A DNA stretch of 64,000 nt from Brachypodium distachyon. Taxonomy: Eukaryota; Streptophyta; Magnoliopsida; Poales; Poaceae. Positions 1 through 12,000 of the stretch are shown here, in pieces. The DNA is taken from contig NC_016133.3 in NCBI RefSeq assembly GCF_000005505.3, positions 2,852,001-2,916,000 of the forward strand, given 5' to 3'. The translations under genes and the position numbers were made by a program. Positions within the stretch are counted from its first letter, which is position 1; the number at the start of each line of letters is the position of its first letter. Below the pieces are notes generated by a model. It saw only the letters and a program-made list of their open reading frames with translations. It was not told the DNA's origin and ran no database searches.

Positions 1-893
1 TTTTTTGTTGAGAAATATATGGTTTTATTGATTCAATAAACAAAATACAAGTGAACGAAATTGAAACGAAAACCAACAACAAAAAATCCTAATGAAACTA
101 AAATTTGCAACAAGATTCTTTGAGTTAACAACTCTTTGATCCGTTATCCGTATCTTGAAAACTCTCTATGTCTCCCGTGATGAAATCGCAGAAAAACAAA
201 GCTGCACAAGCTGGACTAACCCTATATGTTTTGAATAGCCGCATGAATCGCTCACCGCAACCGATGAGAACCTAATATCGTTAAACGCATCCTGACCGGG
301 GGACACACCCGTTGCAAGGCAGGTTGTCGATCTGTTGATCCGTCGCCGAACCAACTAGAAAGAAGACCAAAATAACGAAAAAACAAACCGCGAGATCCGC
401 TAGCTCCATGGAGTAGATCGTGTTGACTACACCGGAAAGAGGATGGAGCCAGGAGATTATTATTCCATACGCCATCGCGAGGACACAAAACCTCACAGAG
501 AAGGTAGACAAACTGCAACCAGACGTTGATCTATGGTTCCCTTCATCACCCGATGTCTAATAGGCTATCGGAGACGAGAGGAACCGGAAGAAAAACGTTG
601 ATCCGAAGACTCCTTGCGGCTAGGGTTCCGCCTAGCTCTTGACGGCTTACCCATGACTAATCGGAAGATCCATCGGGTATATACCCATGGACGTAAACGT
701 AGACCCATACCCTACTCATTCGGATCGGGTACCTGCAGGCGAGATTGCCACCTTTAGTTCTCCGCTGGGTTGTACCAAAAAAAAAGGAAACAAATGTTTG
801 TAGAGTTTATTTGTCTTTCAAGAAAAATTGCATTGAGTTTGTATTCTTTGAGTAATCTGGGTGATTAAAAGCACGGTCATTTACTCGTGATGT
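1..893. other. Left flank, no gene recognised
   Basis: This stretch lies outside the CACTA element. The first 150 bases are AT-rich. The rest has mixed composition, and all open frames are short and end quickly on both strands. I see no recognisable protein motif, RNA gene or terminal repeat. It could be intergenic sequence or the edge of an older transposable element. Confidence 0.4.
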
Positions 894-928
894 TCACACT
901 AGTACAAAACGGGCCATTCGCGACCCCC

Positions 929-1220
929 ATCAGTGGCGGGTGGAGCGGACACGACACTGATAGAAAACTATCAGTGGCGGGCACACCCACACACGCCACT
1001 GATAGGACGCCGATGGCTCATGTCTTGTCCCCCGGGGCAACCATTAGTGGCGGTTATACTAGAAACCGCCACTGATACCTGTCTATCAGTGGCGGTTAAA
1101 CATAGGTAACCGACACTGATAGGTAGGTTATCAATGGTGTTCTTTAAGTGTGTATCCGCCACGAATGGTTGGCGAGCATCAGTGGCGGTTTCTATTCCGC
1201 GTCCGCCACTAATAGCTCGG
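929..1220. repeat. 5' subterminal repeat array of the CACTA element (TATCAGTGGCGG motif)
   Basis: At least nine copies of a 12-bp motif close to TATCAGTGGCGG occur here in both orientations, often as facing pairs separated by 20-40 bases. In well-studied En/Spm elements such subterminal motifs are bound by the TnpA protein. That role is inferred here from position and spacing. The array ends just before a TATA box. Confidence 0.85.
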
Positions 1221-1223
1221 CCA

Positions 1224-1231
1224 TATAAATA
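1224..1231 (+). promoter_or_regulatory. TATA box of the TNP2-type gene, within a palindrome
   Basis: TATAAATA lies about 100 bases before the proposed first exon. It is centred in an inverted repeat: GCTCGGCC before it and GGCCGAGC after it (about 1215-1239). The position directly after the subterminal motif array fits the 5' promoter of a CACTA element. Confidence 0.6.
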
Positions 1232-1327
1232 GGCCGAGCGGCGGCGGCTGGTCGCGCGCTGCGCGTCTTCTTGACCAGCTGCGACCGCCATTCTTCATCC
1301 TCGACGGCGGAGCGCTGCCGCGGCGGA

Positions 1328-4300
1328 ATGGCGCCGGCCACCACTACCAGCAGGTAAATCCCTTCTTCTTCTCCTTCCTCCCCTTCTTCTTCCTCTCCCC
1401 GGCCTCCTTCTTCTCCCCTGCACGCGCGTGCGGCAGGCGGCTCCGGCCGGCCGGCCGCCGTCTTCTCTCTCCCTCTGGCTCTGCCCCATCCTCCTCTCCT
1501 TCTTCCTCCCCCAGCCCTCCTCTTCTCCTTCCTCCCATTCTTCTTCCTCTGCCCGGCCCCCCTTCTCTCATGGATCTGGTCTCGGCCCCGGCCCAGGCGG
1601 CGCCGCCGGCTGGCCCCCGCCCTTCTCTCTGCCTCATCTTCTTCCTCTCCCCTCTAGCTCTCTCCCGCAGCAGGCCGGCCGTCTGGCCCCTGCCCTTCTC
1701 TCTGCCCCGGCCATCTTCTTCCTCTCCCCTCTAGGCTCTCAATCCCCATTAATTTGGCCACATTACGCTATACAATGTGTTTTCGATTCATACCCGGTGA
1801 TGTAATTTGTGATTAATTGCTTCAATTTCTTCTATGTTTTCTTAGCTCGTCTCTCCGTGGTTGGATGTATGAGGAGAGAATGTCGGCTTCCATGTTAGAA
1901 AAATGGGCCACATTTTATGATTTCGCGGTAGCTGATATGAAGAGTAAGGGCAATGTGAAGATGTGTTGTCCATGTGACAGATGTCGTAACACAGTGATGC
2001 ACCTGCTAGTGGATGTTGAGATGCACGTAATGGCAAATGGATTCGTAGAAGGTTATTTTTGCTGGACTTCTCACGGTGAGGTTGCGGTAGAAGTGGATAG
2101 TGGCTTTGAAGAAGAACACATAGAGTTCGACCAAAGTGGTGAAGAATATCGTGGTGACGACGCCATGGATGAAGAAACACCGGTCGATGAAGCTCCGCGT
2201 GGTCGGATGGGTGAAATGCTAGATGACGTGCACTTACAGAATCAACTGAAGGACCCCGACAATGCCACAGATGAGAAGAAGTTCCAGAAGCTAGTCGAGG
2301 ACGCAAACACACCAGTGTATGACAATGCCGGCATCAACAATAATGTCCTAGAAGTGACACTTGAACTTCTTAGGATAAAGGCAAAATCTGGGCTTTCTGA
2401 CAAGGGCTTCACGGAGATGTTGAGTTACCTTGCTACAGTCTTTCCAGAGAGCAACAAATTGCCTAAGAGCACATACGAGGCGAAGAAGATTACCTGCCCG
2501 CTTGGATTAGACGTTGTGAAATATCATGCATGTCCACTGGACTGCATTGTATACACGGGACCGCACAAAAACAAGGACAAATGCCCAATATGTGGTACTT
2601 CACGGTACAAGAAGAAAGATGGCAATCACGACGAAGTCGATGAGGAAGAAGTGAGTAAAGGTCGGCCGGCGAAGATCGTCTGGTATCTTCCGATGGGTAG
2701 TCGGTTTGAGCGTTGGTTTCAGAACTTGAAGGGTGCGGTGAGACTGGTCTATCATGATCCGAGTGAGAAGATGTACGATCCAGATGGAGAGTAACGTACA
2801 GACAATACTGAAGCTGGGATCCTCAAACACCCAGCCGATGCGGCTCAATGGAGGACCTTGGACGCGGAATTCCCAGATTTCACCAGTGATCCCAGAAACC
2901 TAAGGCTAGGGCTGAGCACTGACGGAATCAATCCATTTGGCAACATGAGCAGCACGCACAGCACATGGCCGGTGTGTTGGATTCGTTGCATAGGAAACAA
3001 AAATTTTCCTACGAGAAGTGCGGAAGAAAACCCAAGAATATATATACTAGATGTATGCAACGAGAGGGATCATAAACACCATACCCTCGTAGACCGCTAA
3101 GCGTTACGATCACAAGATCGTTGTTGGTGTAGTGGAACTTTCAATGAGATTAATCTCAATGCCGAACGGACAGTACCTCCTTGGTATCCACACGTTCAGC
3201 TTCACGTCGTCTCTTCCTTTCCTTGATCCAGCAAGCGAGAGGGAGAGGTAGATGAGATCACGGCTGGCGGCTAGGGGAGGGAAACTCTAATAGGGTTTCC
3301 TCCCCCCCCAAGTTACCCTTTAGCCCTAGGGTGGGCTGGCCGCATGGGCCTTGTGGGGGGCAGCCCCCTGGCCCATTAAGGCCAGGGTACTCCCTCACAA
3401 GCCCATGTAGCCCAGGGATAGGTGGACCTCAAGGTGGAAACCTCCGGATCCCTCCAGAACCTTCTAGAAGCTTCCCAGTCAAAAACGGAAAATATTCCGA
3501 ACTTTCCGGAACCTGAAAACAACTTTCCATATATAAATCTTTATCTCCGGAACATTCCGGAGCTCCTCGTTACGTCTAGGATCCCATCCAAAACTCCGAA
3601 TCATAATTCGATATCATCATCATTTATCTCATCTAACCCAAGCAACATGAAACGTTAAGTGTGTGACCCTACGGGTTCGAGAACATGTGGACATGATCAA
3701 ATATCAATAACCAATAGCGGGACCTGGATGTCCATAATGGTTCCCACATATTCCACGAAGATCTCATCGGTTGAACCACTATGTCGAGGATTCAATTAAT
3801 CCAGTATCCAATTCTCTTTGTCTCGCGATATATTATTTGCCCGAGATTTGATCGTCGGTATCGCCATACCTAGTTTAATCTCGTTACCGGCAAGTTCTCT
3901 TTACTCGTTCCGTAATATAATACCCCCGCGACTAAACACATTAGTCGCATGCTTGCAAGCTCATTAGGATGTTATATTACCGAGAGGGCCCAGAGATATC
4001 TCTCCGTCACAAGGAGTGACAAATCCCAGTCTTGATCCATACAACCCAACAAGCACCTTCTGAGATACCTGAAAAACACCTTTATGATCACCCAGTTACG
4101 AGATGACGGTTGATGCCCACAAAGTATTCTTCCGGTACTAAGGAGTGGCACGATCTCATGGTCTAAGGAAATGATACTTGACATAATAAAACATAAGCAA
4201 CTTAAACTTAAGTGACACGATCAAAAGCTATGTTTAGGTTTGGGTCTGTCCATCACATCATTCTCCTAATGATATGACCTCGTTATTAAATGACAACACA

Positions 4301-6846
4301 TGTCTATGGTTAGGAAACCTTAACCATCTTTAATCAACGAGCTAATCTAGTAGAGGCGTATTAGGGACACGGTATTTGTTTATTTATCCACACACATGTA
4401 TTTGAGTTTCCAATCAATACAATTATAGCATGGACAATAAACATTTATCAAGAACAATGAAATATGATAATAACAAATTTATTATTGCCTCTAGGGCATA
4501 TTTCCAACACGGTGATCATATTTGTGTACAACCTTCCTCCATGGTTAATCATGAAGAAGAAGTACATCCACCTGTGTATGCTCATTCAAGGCCCAAAGCA
4601 ACCCGGAGCAGACCTAAATGTTTATCTTTAGCTAGTGAAGGATGAGCTTGGTGAACTTTGGAACACAGGTAGAAAGATTTGGGACGCTCGCAGGGAGGAG
4701 TACTTCACCCTTAGAGCAGCGTTGCTGACTTGTGTGCATGACTACCCAACAAACGGTAATACGTCATGCCGGTGCACAAAAGGGTACACGGCATGTACAT
4801 AGTGCGCGGAGAATACAATATCGGAGATGTTGCCCACATCACGGAAAATTGTGTACATAGGACACCGACGGTGGTTGCACCCTAAAGACCCGTGGAGGCT
4901 TGATGCGGAGAGCTTCAACGGAAAGGAAGAGCACGAGGGTAAACTTAGGGTAAAGTCTGGCTTTGAAATCTACGATATTGTCAAGGATCTGGAGGTTAGG
5001 CCTGGGAAAGCAGAAAATGTCAAAGACAAGGACGACCCGGACACCTCCGTGTGGAAGAGGAGGTCTGTATTCTGGGGCCTGCCATACTGGCCACACTTGT
5101 GATGCCGACACAGCGTTGATGTGATGCACGTCGAGAAAAATGTATGTGACAGCGTGTTGGGATTGCTGATGAACATCCCTGACAAGACGAAAGACGGACC
5201 GAAGGCAAGGAAATACTTGGAAATTTTGAAGATACGGAAAGAACTGTGGGCAGAAGAAGAAGAGTCACCGGAAGACAAAAATGGTTTCGTGACGGTGACT
5301 ACACGTTTTAATCCTGCTTGTTACAATCTGAGCAAGGACGAGCTGCATAGAGTGTGCGAGTGCTTTCGAGGCATCAAAGTCCCTTCGAACTACTCCTCCA
5401 ACATCAAGCGGCTCGTTGACATGAAGAGTCACAAGCTAGTTGGCATGAAGTCTCACGACTGCCATGTGATTATCACGCAGTTACTCCCAGTTGCAATCAG
5501 GGGTGCCGTGGAGCCTGGGGTAAGAGAGACAGTGATGAAGCTTTGTGACTTTTTTTGACACGATCTCGCAAAAGTCAATTACTGTGAAGCGTTGTCTCTT
5601 ACTGCAACCTATGATGGTACAGATATTGTGTGAATTTGAGAAGTACTTCCCTCTGACATTCTTCGATGTCATGGTCCATTTAATGGTCCATATCGTTGAC
5701 GAGATATTGTGCCTAGGGCCATCTTTTTTGCACAACATGTATGGGCCCGAATGATACAACGGGGTTTTGAAGCGCTATGTTCGTAACCGAGGGCGTCCTG
5801 AAGGTAGCATCCTCCAAGGCTACCTGGTAGAAGAGTGCGTCGAGTTCTGCATAGATTGGTTGGCGGATCAGAAAGCAATAGGCATGTCGGAATCAAGGCA
5901 CAAGGGCAAGCTAGCTGGCCAAGGACTTTTTGGGCAGAAGTATATCGAAGTACATTCAAAGAGGAGAGCAGCTGACTTTAACAGAGCACATTTGGTGGTG
6001 CTTCAACACATTGATGCGGTCTGGCCTTACCAGGAAATGCACATGCAAGAGCTTCAAAACAACAACCCTACCAGAGGACAAATTTGGATCCATAGAGAGC
6101 ACAATAAACATTTCGCTGAGTGGCTAAGGGAGTATTGGTATGAGAGGGAGCCGGTAGATGAAAACGAAAAGATGGTGCTAAGGTTGTCGCGGGAACCAGC
6201 TTATCACGTCGCCACATGGCAAGCCTACGCTATTAACGGGTACACGTACTACACAAAATCTCAGGATTGTAAAAGTCAATATCAAAATAGCGGTGTAGTA
6301 TTGGTTTCCGAAACTGCAACTGATAGCCAAGCCAAGACTAAAGCATTCTATGGAGTGATTGAGGAGATCTGGTACCTGGACTACTCCATCACCAGGATCC
6401 CACTTTTTCGTGTGAGATGGGCTACGAACGGGAAACCTGATGGCCATAGATTCACAATCATGATGCTACCACCTAAGATCCCTCGTGACCAAGTTAACGT
6501 CGAAGCAATCCCAGCAACCCAAGAACCATGGGTATTTGCGAACCAATGCAAGCAAGTATTTTTCATAGAAGATCCGTCAAATAAAAGCCGTGTAGTCGTA
6601 AGGAGAGGGAAGAGAAGCATCGTGGGAGTCGACGGAGTTACTTTGCAAGAAGACTATGACAGTTTCCATGATCCTACGACGGCCGCAAATGACAAAGAGG
6701 CGGAACGCACGATCGAGACAAGTAAATGGGCGAGGAAAAGTACCGGTAACGAGAAAGCAACTACACAAGCATACGTCAGGAAAACACACCGTGAGAAACA
6801 GACGTACCGAACGAGGGTGAAGAAGAAGAGTAGGAAAGATGATTAA
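1328..6846 (+). pseudogene. TNP2-type CACTA transposase pseudogene, interrupted by a solo LTR
   Basis: This was the element's transposase. A short first exon (1328-1353) can be joined in frame, through good GT/AG borders, to a long exon starting at 1846. That exon begins with the transposase-associated domain (RGWMYEERM, then a CPCDRC cysteine cluster). It continues with the TNP2 domain (CPICG about 2582-2596; GLSTDGINPFGNMSS about 2911-2955; VDVMHVEKNVCDS about 5115-5153) and DUF4218/DUF4216-like C-terminal parts to 6846. Lesions: in-frame TAA at 2792, solo LTR after codon GTG at 2972-2974, TAG at 4629 and 4800, TGA at 5100, a frameshift in the T-run near 5554, and TGA at 5752. The last 360 codons are open and rich in Lys/Arg at the end. 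Domain names rest on recalled family motifs, not a search. Confidence 0.88.
2975..4509 (-). mobile_element. Solo LTR of a BARE/Angela-like Ty1-copia retrotransposon
   Basis: The insert starts TGTTGGATTCG and ends TTTCCAACA, giving TG..CA ends with the inverted TGTTGGA/TCCAACA terminus. The 5-bp target duplication CGGTG is perfect (2970-2974 and 4510-4514). Read on the minus strand it begins TGTTGGAAATATGCCCTAGA, the recognisable start of BARE/Angela LTRs, and several internal stretches also recall that LTR. There is no internal domain and no second LTR, so it is a solo LTR left by recombination. Removing it and one CGGTG restores the reading frame of the host transposase, so it landed in a coding exon. 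Confidence 0.92.
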
Positions 6847-7098
6847 AGAGTTGTATTTCTTTATGTTTTATGTCCTATACGTGTGTATTTGTCGGAAACC
6901 ATGTATTTCTTTATGTTTTATGTCCTATATGTGTTAGCAACTCAATTTGAACCATATTCAAATCTTAAGCTATTTTTGTATGTTTGTTATATGACCTGTG
7001 TCAAATATGCAGTATATATGTAAGTTTGTGGTTAGCCTATGACCTGTGTCAAATATGCATTATGACATGTATTCAATTATAAACAGCAAGTGAGAGCA
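6847..7098. other. 3' untranslated region of the TNP2-type gene
   Basis: AT-rich sequence after the transposase stop. It contains a 27-bp direct repeat, ATGTATTTCTTTATG and following bases, at about 6843 and 6901. No open frame of note is present. Transcript termination probably falls here, but no single poly(A) signal stands out. Confidence 0.4.
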
Positions 7099-7270
7099 CT
7101 ATCAGTGGCGGATAACACAAGGGGCACGCCACTGATAGCTGAATTACATGCAAATTTGGTGACCTATCGGTGGCGGATACCTTAAAAACAGGCCACTGAT
7201 AGCTGAATTACTGGCAAATTTGGTGACCTATCAGTGGCGGTTCGCCATTCTAAATCCGCCACTGATAGGT
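7099..7270. repeat. Internal array of the CACTA subterminal motif, cluster 1
   Basis: Three facing pairs of the TATCAGTGGCGG motif occur: 7100-7111 with 7127-7139, 7165-7176 with 7192-7202, and 7229-7240 with 7257-7268. Each pair could form a small hairpin. The pairs repeat with a period of about 64 bp, including the spacer AGCTGAATTAC. These are the same motifs as at the element ends, but here they lie between the two genes. Confidence 0.85.
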
Positions 7271-7930
7271 CCCTGGGATTGTTTTATTAAATTCATATTT
7301 AATTCTCTATTCACCCAAAAATTGAATGGGCTGTACTTTTGTGTGAGTTTAGGCATGTTTCTATCCCAACCAAAAAATGAATCCAAAATTCAAAAGAAAA
7401 ACACATATTTGTATGATTTTGAGGGTTACTTTCATTAAAAATTAATTTATAAAATTCATTTTTGATCAAAATATTCTAAAAATTGGCATGGAAACAATTA
7501 TTACAGTAATATAACCACACACAAAAATTGGTGTGAAAATATGAGATGAAGCACATAATTCGTCGAACTTTAGCTCTTATGAGTCAATATCCAGTATACC
7601 TTTTAACCCGACATCTCAATTTGAACATATTTTGTACTTAGCTTTGTTATTATTTTCCAAAAAAATTTTGGGTATGTTTAAGTGGACAAATTGAGCTTGC
7701 ATACCAAATTTGAGCTATTCCTGATGTCAAATGAATTTTATAAATTTAAATTACTACAAAATGGCTAAGAAAATCATACAATTATGTGTTTATATTTTGA
7801 ATTTGGGATTTATCTTTTGGTTGGGATAGAAACATGACTAAACACACTCAAAGTATAATTAAATAATTTTTTTGGACTAATAGAGAATATATTAGCAATT
7901 TAAGAAGGAAATGTAGAATAGCTAGCACAA
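7271..7930. other. AT-rich spacer between the two CACTA genes
   Basis: The sequence is strongly AT-rich with no coding signal. One part (7330-7390, with ATGTTTCTATCCCAACC) has an inverted counterpart at about 7795-7850 (GGTTGGGATAGAAACAT). The spacer is therefore itself an imperfect inverted repeat of roughly 500 bp between the two motif clusters. Confidence 0.5.
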
Positions 7931-7985
7931 GTATCAGTGGCGTGTTTCCTGGATACACGCCACTGATAGCACAACCGACACTGAC
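7931..7985. repeat. Internal CACTA motif array, cluster 2, next to the second promoter
   Basis: A facing pair (TATCAGTGGCGT and ACGCCACTGATAG) is followed by a weaker CCGACACTGACAG copy. The cluster ends about 10 bases before a TATA box, the same arrangement as at the 5' end of the element. Confidence 0.8.
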
Positions 7986-7995
7986 AGTCTGCAAG

Positions 7996-8003
7996 TATAA
8001 AAG
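7996..8003 (+). promoter_or_regulatory. TATA box of the second CACTA gene
   Basis: TATAAAAG lies directly after the internal motif cluster. Transcription would start near 8030. The leader would run through the GC-rich repeat to a possible donor near 8435 (CTACG/GTTTGT). A possible acceptor lies at 9070, just before the ATG at 9086. Confidence 0.55.
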
Positions 8004-8130
8004 GGATGGAGACTTGGCCGAAATTCCCAATTGTCGCCCGCGCCTCATTCGAGACCAGCAGCTGGCGCATACGAACCCTAAGCGGCGAAGCCTGCCGCCC
8101 TGACCGCCACCGTCGTCCCCGACGCCGCCC

Positions 8131-8430
8131 GTGTTCCCCGACCGTCCCCCCGCGCGTCTTCCCCGACCGTCCCCGGCCGCCGTCGCCGTCTCCGACCCCG
8201 ACCCTGACCCCGCGCAAGTCTTCCCCGACCGTCCCCCCGCGCGTCTTCCCCGACCGTACCCGACCGCCGCCGCCGTCTCCGACCCCGACCCCGACCCCGC
8301 GCAAGTCTTCCCCGACCGTCCCCCCGCGCGTCTTCCCCGACCGTACCCGACCGCCGCCGCCGTCTCCGACCCCGACCCCGACCCCGCGCAAGTCTTCCCC
8401 GACCGTCCCCGACCGCCGCCGCCATTCAAT
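8131..8430. repeat. 87-bp GC-rich minisatellite in the leader of the second CACTA gene
   Basis: A unit containing CGCGCAAGTCTTCCCCGACC recurs at 8211, 8298 and 8385, exactly 87 bp apart, with a partial copy before the first. Because 87 is divisible by three, all frames stay open and give Pro/Arg-rich or Gly/Arg-rich translations on both strands. I read these open frames as a by-product of the repeat, not as genes. Confidence 0.88.
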
Positions 8431-8807
8431 CTACGGTTTGTTCTTAGCTATCTTTAATCTAAGGTTTTCTTTTACTAGGCTTTTTCATGCACTCCATGCA
8501 TCTTCCGGCTTTCATTAATTTGAATTCAGAGTGAACATGTCACATTTAGTCATGTGCATCCTAAAATTGAGTGTTGCCTGAAAGCAGATGCGCATTTAGT
8601 GTCTGCCTGAATTATATGATGCTCATTCAAATTGAGTCACATTCAAATTATATGATGCTCATTAATTATGATGCAGATGAATCAATGCTTTTGTGTCTCA
8701 ATGATGTGTGTTAAATCAGTAAGTGGCAAAGCAATAAAAGAATAACTAACATGGTCCAAAGGTGACGAACTGCCGTCACTCCTTGAGTCTATAATAAGAG
8801 TAAAATT

Positions 8808-8899
8808 GTGCTTTTCATACCATGTTATCCTATATAATGCTTGCTTTGTGCTTTTCATACCATGTTATCCTATATAATGCTTTCTTTGTGCTTTTCATT
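8808..8899. repeat. 40-bp tandem repeat in the leader intron
   Basis: The unit beginning GTGCTTTTCATACCATGTT starts at 8808, 8848 and 8888. The first two copies are nearly identical and the third is partial. It lies within the probable leader intron of the second CACTA gene. Confidence 0.8.
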
Positions 8900-9085
8900 C
8901 CATCATGCGGGTCCGGCATTGTGCCGAGGGGGTAATTAAATCTGAGGGTGGGGGCTTTCCAATGCAGGTACAAATTTCTGTAGTCTAAATTGCTAGTTTT
9001 ATAGCATAGGTCATGCCAATTTTTTTCATTTTCCCAACTAAGTTATACCCAAATTTTCCATATCCTATAGGTGTAGGTACTCAAA

Positions 9086-12000
9086 ATGGCTAGGACTAAA
9101 CAAACCCGTCAAAGACCACCCCCAATTGTTGAACTCCGGCAAGAAGCACCTCCGCAAGATGACAGCGAAGAAGCACCTCCGCAAGATCACAGCCAAGAAG
9201 CACCTCTCCAAGATCATACCCAGGAACCGGAAGAAGGTCCGAATGAGACATATTCAAGTGGATATTCTTCTTCGGGCTCATCACTTAGTGGTGTCGGTTC
9301 TTCAAACCCAAGTGACGAAGAGCAACCCACCGATGGGGAAGTAGAACCTACTCCCTCGTCTAGTAAGGAAAAGAAGGTTACGAGGCGAGGGAGCCACATT
9401 TTGAAGGACGATTCTATGTCGTCACTAGGATTTCTGCTAGAGGCCGGCCTTTGAGTCCTGAGAAGTCAGCTGATGCCATTGTCCGGCGAAATTGCCGTAT
9501 AGTTCACAAGTGGACCCAGGTTCCTAAGACGACAAAAGAACTTTGCTTCAACGATGTCTGGGCCAGGTTCAAGGTTAAGCCCGAGCATGTCAAAGATGTT
9601 CATAGAGCCGCCAACCAAGTAATGCGTAGGGGCATAAGTAACTGGCAATCCACTGCTAGAAAGCACTGGCTCGATGTTCCTATTGAGAAGGTTAAGGAAA
9701 AATGGCCTTCCATTACCCCAAAAGATTGGGCATCTTTCAAGAAGGAATCACAGGACCCCGACTTCATTGCGAGGCAAGAGAAATATATTGAGATGCGCAA
9801 GAAGAAGAAGCACAACCACCATCTCGGAAGTCGTGGGAAAGAGGGCAAGAAGAAGGTTTGGGACAAGGAGGACTTCCAGTTGGCCAAGCTTGGCATAGTG
9901 CCTCCTTTGAAAGGGAAGCTTAAGCATCAACGCACCGAAGATTTTATGCGAATGCATATGAGAAAGGAACAGTGGGCGGGGCAAGAGGATTTGCAAGAGG
10001 ACCTCCAAGAAGTTTGGGTAAGGCAATGATTACAAGTGCTCATGTTATAGTGTAGCTTCCTATAACACCGTCAATACTCACTTTACCTTTGTCTTACTAT
10101 TACAGGACCGAGCTATTGATCACGAGCAGAGGAAGGAGAAGGAGATGTCAGAAGGCTCCAACGACTCGATCCATAGCAAGAGGTGGGAGTCGACTCTGAC
10201 CTATGGCTTAAACGGGCCTGAGCATACAGGCCTATACTTGGGAGGGAGAAGGTGCACCATGGAAGAAATTTTTCGGCAAGGATGATTCCAAGTCCCGAAA
10301 AAGGAAGTGTTGCGACAACGATGATATACTCGAAAGGGCGGAGGAGGCCGGAGCAGTTGGCGCAGCGAAAGCTCTCTCTGTGCTACTCAATAGCTTACAC
10401 GAAAGTGGCGTCGACGTTAATGCGGTGCTGCAAAAGTCCGGTGCGCAAGGCATTCAGGGACTATTGCTTCAAGGTCTCCCCACGCGCAGTCGGGGTCTGC
10501 AACGTCCGCCTAGGAGCAGTAGCGTTGCTTCCTGGTCTGCCACTACCGATGTTCCAATACCTAATCCGGGTCCAAGCGACAACATCACGGTAAGCATCTT
10601 TGCCTTACCTACTTCACTCCTTTCATTGCTCAACAATCTTTCACACAATGTTACATTGTTACGCGCAGGATGGCATCCCTTGCCGGATTCTTGTGGACAA
10701 GGATGGCACGATTGAGGTGGCCGCACACGGCATCTTGATGCCCAGACAAACACCGGCGCTTTTGCATGGAATAGTCATGCCTGATGACCATGTGAAGGTG
10801 CAGGTAAACTCCGTCGTCGAGCAACATGTTCAGTACATAGTCCCTTATCCTCCAGAGGAAGACTTGGATACTCTAGGCGCGTGCGAGAGCAACTTCATTG
10901 CATGGCCTAGGAGGTTGGTAGCGACACAGAGCATGCCTTCTCCTCCTCCATCTCCATTAGCGAGAAAAGGTGTGTCTCCAGCTCTTTCAAACAAGCGAGC
11001 TCCTTCTTCATCGCCTCTTGGCTACTCCCCAGGCATGCCGTCCCCTGTTGACCCCTCGGATTCCCAATACCTGAATTAAACTCGTGCCCTGCTGACGTCG
11101 ATGGCGCAAAAAACACCCAAGTGTCGCCGCCATATGAGAGAGCACGCCTACCCACTAGGCAACCAAGCCTCCCTCCACCTTAGATGGAATCATTGTTGAG
11201 GGCCGCAGAGTCAGCGTTTGGCCGCAAGATCCCCCAGGTCTACAAAGATGAGGAGATGAAAGTTTTCAAAAGTAGGCGAGGCAACACAAAGAGAGGGAGT
11301 AGGGGAAAGGGCTGCAGAAAGGACACCGAGGAGAAGGGCAAGGATCCATTTCATGTGCCAGAAGTCGATGAGAATTGGGAAACAAGGCCAGATATTTCAA
11401 GTTTGGACTGCTTGCCTCAATATGGGTCCAGATTGGATGATGGGTCCTATCTCGTGAGTATAATGGGGGACAAATATCTCATTTACTACCCTGGACGACC
11501 GATGGTAGGGCCCAATAACCTTCGTGGCTTGCCCCGAGAGATGCAACAACTTCACGAGTTTTATATGAGCCAATCGAGGGGTTCTGCACAACATGCCCAG
11601 CAACAAAACGTTCTAGTGCCAGAGGACTATGGCTTCTTTAACCCAGTAGAGGGGGGCATGCAGACAGGTTCCTTCACCTTCGCACTAGATTTCGTGGATA
11701 TGTTTCACATTTTCAACCGCCAAAAGCTTGACGACAGCTTGCTAAGGTTGTGGTGTGTGTACTACATAAGGGAGGCCATGTGGATAAACAAGAACGATGT
11801 GGTCATCCTAGATCCATTACCATTTTCCTACGAAATGATCGGTCCTGGAGAGTATAAAGATGTTTCAAGAGATATGTCGTAATTGTACCTTCAGCAAGCA
11901 ATGCTCAAATACCGAGACCGCGACTTCATCCTTTTAACCTACCATTTGGAGTAAGTTTATTTAATAACATATATCTATTTGTTGGTCCACTACATTGTTA

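Noticed and set aside
1428..1805. 125-codon Ser/Pro-rich frame after the CACTA 5' promoter
   Set aside because: It falls inside the predicted first intron of the transposase gene (1354-1845), and its composition follows a CT-rich tract.
8006..8518. Pro/Arg-rich open frames on both strands over the minisatellite
   Set aside because: The 87-bp repeat is a multiple of three and GC-rich, so several frames stay open at once. No conserved domain.
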